DNA of 40,713 bases from Acidobacteriota bacterium (GTDB lineage: Bacteria; Acidobacteriota; UBA4820; DSQY01), in assembly GCA_021833665.1 (NCBI GenBank), contig JAKBES010000006.1:1-40713 (forward strand). Direction: 5' to 3'. Positions 40,601-40,713 of this stretch are shown here, piece after piece. Numbering within the stretch: position 1 is the stretch's first letter; every line of letters begins with the position of its first letter. Under the pieces are notes generated by a model. That model did no database searches and had not been told where the DNA came from. It worked only from the letters and a program-made list of their open reading frames with translations. The translations under genes and the position numbers were made by a program.

Positions 40601-40713
40601 CACCCCCACGGGCGGCACGGGCGTTACCTACCAGTGGTACGACAACGGCTCGCCCATCGACGGCGCCACATCGAGCACCTACGCGGCCACCGCCACGGGA
40701 ACGCACTCCTACA
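37686..40713 (+). CDS. Large secreted multidomain protein with FN3-like and jelly-roll domains (3' end outside window)
   Basis: The frame opens at ATG 37686 (GGGGGAG upstream) and continues for 1009 codons to the window edge without a stop. It has a signal peptide (KRLLGLVLVWMLLPLAAQ). A region of about 430 residues (from about 112) begins DDTGDVGPTHFLQGIN and resembles the beta-propeller-like part of other large secreted bacterial proteins. Two fibronectin-III-like domains follow (about 545-640 and 651-753; RYFVYRSLTAGGPY, KYNIYRSTSAGF), then a jelly-roll/immune-inhibitor-A-like domain (about 758-932; LRWDFTTDSSG, GWYVDDIQV) and the start of an Ig-like repeat (YQWYDNGSPI). Cys pairs suggest disulfides. 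No protease motif is visible. It may be an adhesin or matrix protein; sorting signals at its C-terminus are not seen. Confidence 0.85.
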   Translation, partial: MGKRLLGLVLVWMLLPLAAQDAPPRGPVYVGEPAIPTISPAVRDLPDLAPNPNMYGLEMKRREDFGFIPTPYPIEPKVDPLLELNMKVPAPAPDAFSTPLHTYTGMTSPSSPPDDTGDVGPTHFLQGINSSGAYSTSTVGVFSKATGTNLKTFSMQSLASGSPCSSGYCDPIVLYDRMADRWMIAEFPSSGGHLCVYVSTTPDPTGTWYAYAFMNVEPSTPDYPKYGVWPQNGNGGSYFVGINAGATGVHDVVALDRAKMLAGQPATYQKFTVPDLPNSGFQLVLPANQQGKVAPPNGSPAIVMRPRDDEAQDGANTPTYDLLEMWAISVDWATPASSTITQLPSLHMADYDMTLCGMGNTWNCMPQPGTSQKIDPIREPVHFPLQYRNFGDHESVVGCFVEDVDGTDHAALRWFEVRKTGGVWSLYQEGVVGGEANVHRSVGSASIDGSGNIAMGYTRTGTAAPYYPSIYYKGRLSSDPLGTMPQGEYVIQDATTSNTDNQRWGDYAGIGVDPVDDCTFWFTTEYGGSGQTKIASFKFDACGCLSVPVPPAATISAPAANRIDVSWDDSTTGAITRYFVYRSLTAGGPYTILATVPDTSPGVGGGAAYTFSDNTVSGGTTYYYTVKSNDGAACTSPASNEVSIPATGLCIFPPSFAGLISVTNPAGTTCTLNLSWSAGTPACAGPVKYNIYRSTSAGFAPGPSNRIAQNVSAASYSDLDSLVSATTYYYVVRAVDSGNSVEETNTEENSGKPTGPYTEGTWSAGAEAGDPAMIMASPWTTSTTYKRTGTYSYSTGAAYPTSVCTGLTTPSLTLGTGPVLTYFHIYSTETGYDGGRVEISTNGGGSWTALTPTPPYGGTITSSGNSCSWPTGTACYIGTSTGYPDTWQSASIDLSAYNGRTILLRWDFTTDSSGAGSGANPGWYVDDIQVTHVQVLGSCATGSACANNPFVVDVTPDGPLTACGGAAQILTCTPTGGTGVTYQWYDNGSPIDGATSSTYAATATGTHSY

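Overview
The window is GC-rich chromosomal DNA from a Gram-negative bacterium. It carries a TonB-dependent receptor, a beta-barrel ending in Phe and Sec-type exported proteins, so an outer membrane is present. RNase G beside a radical SAM/DUF2344 fusion, RNase Y with YmdB, SelB, a type II/IV secretion-type ATPase and large secreted fibronectin-like proteins fit Acidobacteriota (perhaps Holophagae-like) best. No rRNA gene is present, so this placement is inference. No rRNA, tRNA, CRISPR array, prophage or intact insertion sequence was seen.

Layout. 1-5100: the end of an outer-membrane barrel gene with a clear terminator, a DnaC-like ATPase, a small exported protein, then a tight minus-strand operon: ferritin-like protein, NifS-type cysteine desulfurase, thioredoxin-like [2Fe-2S] ferredoxin, and a PAS-sigma54 activator whose PAS domain carries four cysteines. 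5100-13650: selB, rsmD, ssb (near-consensus promoter), an MBL-fold hydrolase, a DedA protein, rng, and the radical SAM/DUF2344 gene. 13650-18700: a RAYT-family protein that has lost its catalytic residues, an exported protein, a TonB-dependent receptor, and a UPF0173 hydrolase. 18780-25410: a long minus-strand run of a GspE-like protein with ruined nucleotide motifs, a small conserved protein, a TPR-HSP100 fusion whose first AAA+ ring looks catalytically dead, a 2-hydroxyacyl-CoA dehydratase-like protein and LipM. 25750-34500: an NmrA-like reductase, a B12/radical SAM protein, ymdB, rny (catalytic HD changed to HE), zapA, a coiled-coil protein, and pheT (lacking the tRNA-binding domain)-pheS. 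34450-35180: an AT-richer stretch without a confident gene. 35180-40713: an exported protein of about 22 LRV-like repeats, then a very large secreted protein that runs off the window.

Non-coding structure. Several intergenic gaps hold short tandem arrays of 7- or 8-bp units. In at least four gaps a purine-rich array (on the + strand) on the left faces a pyrimidine-rich array on the right, and the two arms share the same period. They abut the 3' ends of minus-strand genes, and in two cases supply the last codons and stop. One pair lies next to the RAYT-like gene, which raises the possibility of an undescribed REP/BIME-like repeat class.

The strongest candidates for undescribed biology are (i) the pseudo-GspE / small protein / TPR-HSP100 operon, (ii) the catalytically erased RAYT with the paired arrays, and (iii) the Fe-S operon with a cysteine-bearing PAS regulator. 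All calls come from reading motifs by eye; no database search was run.
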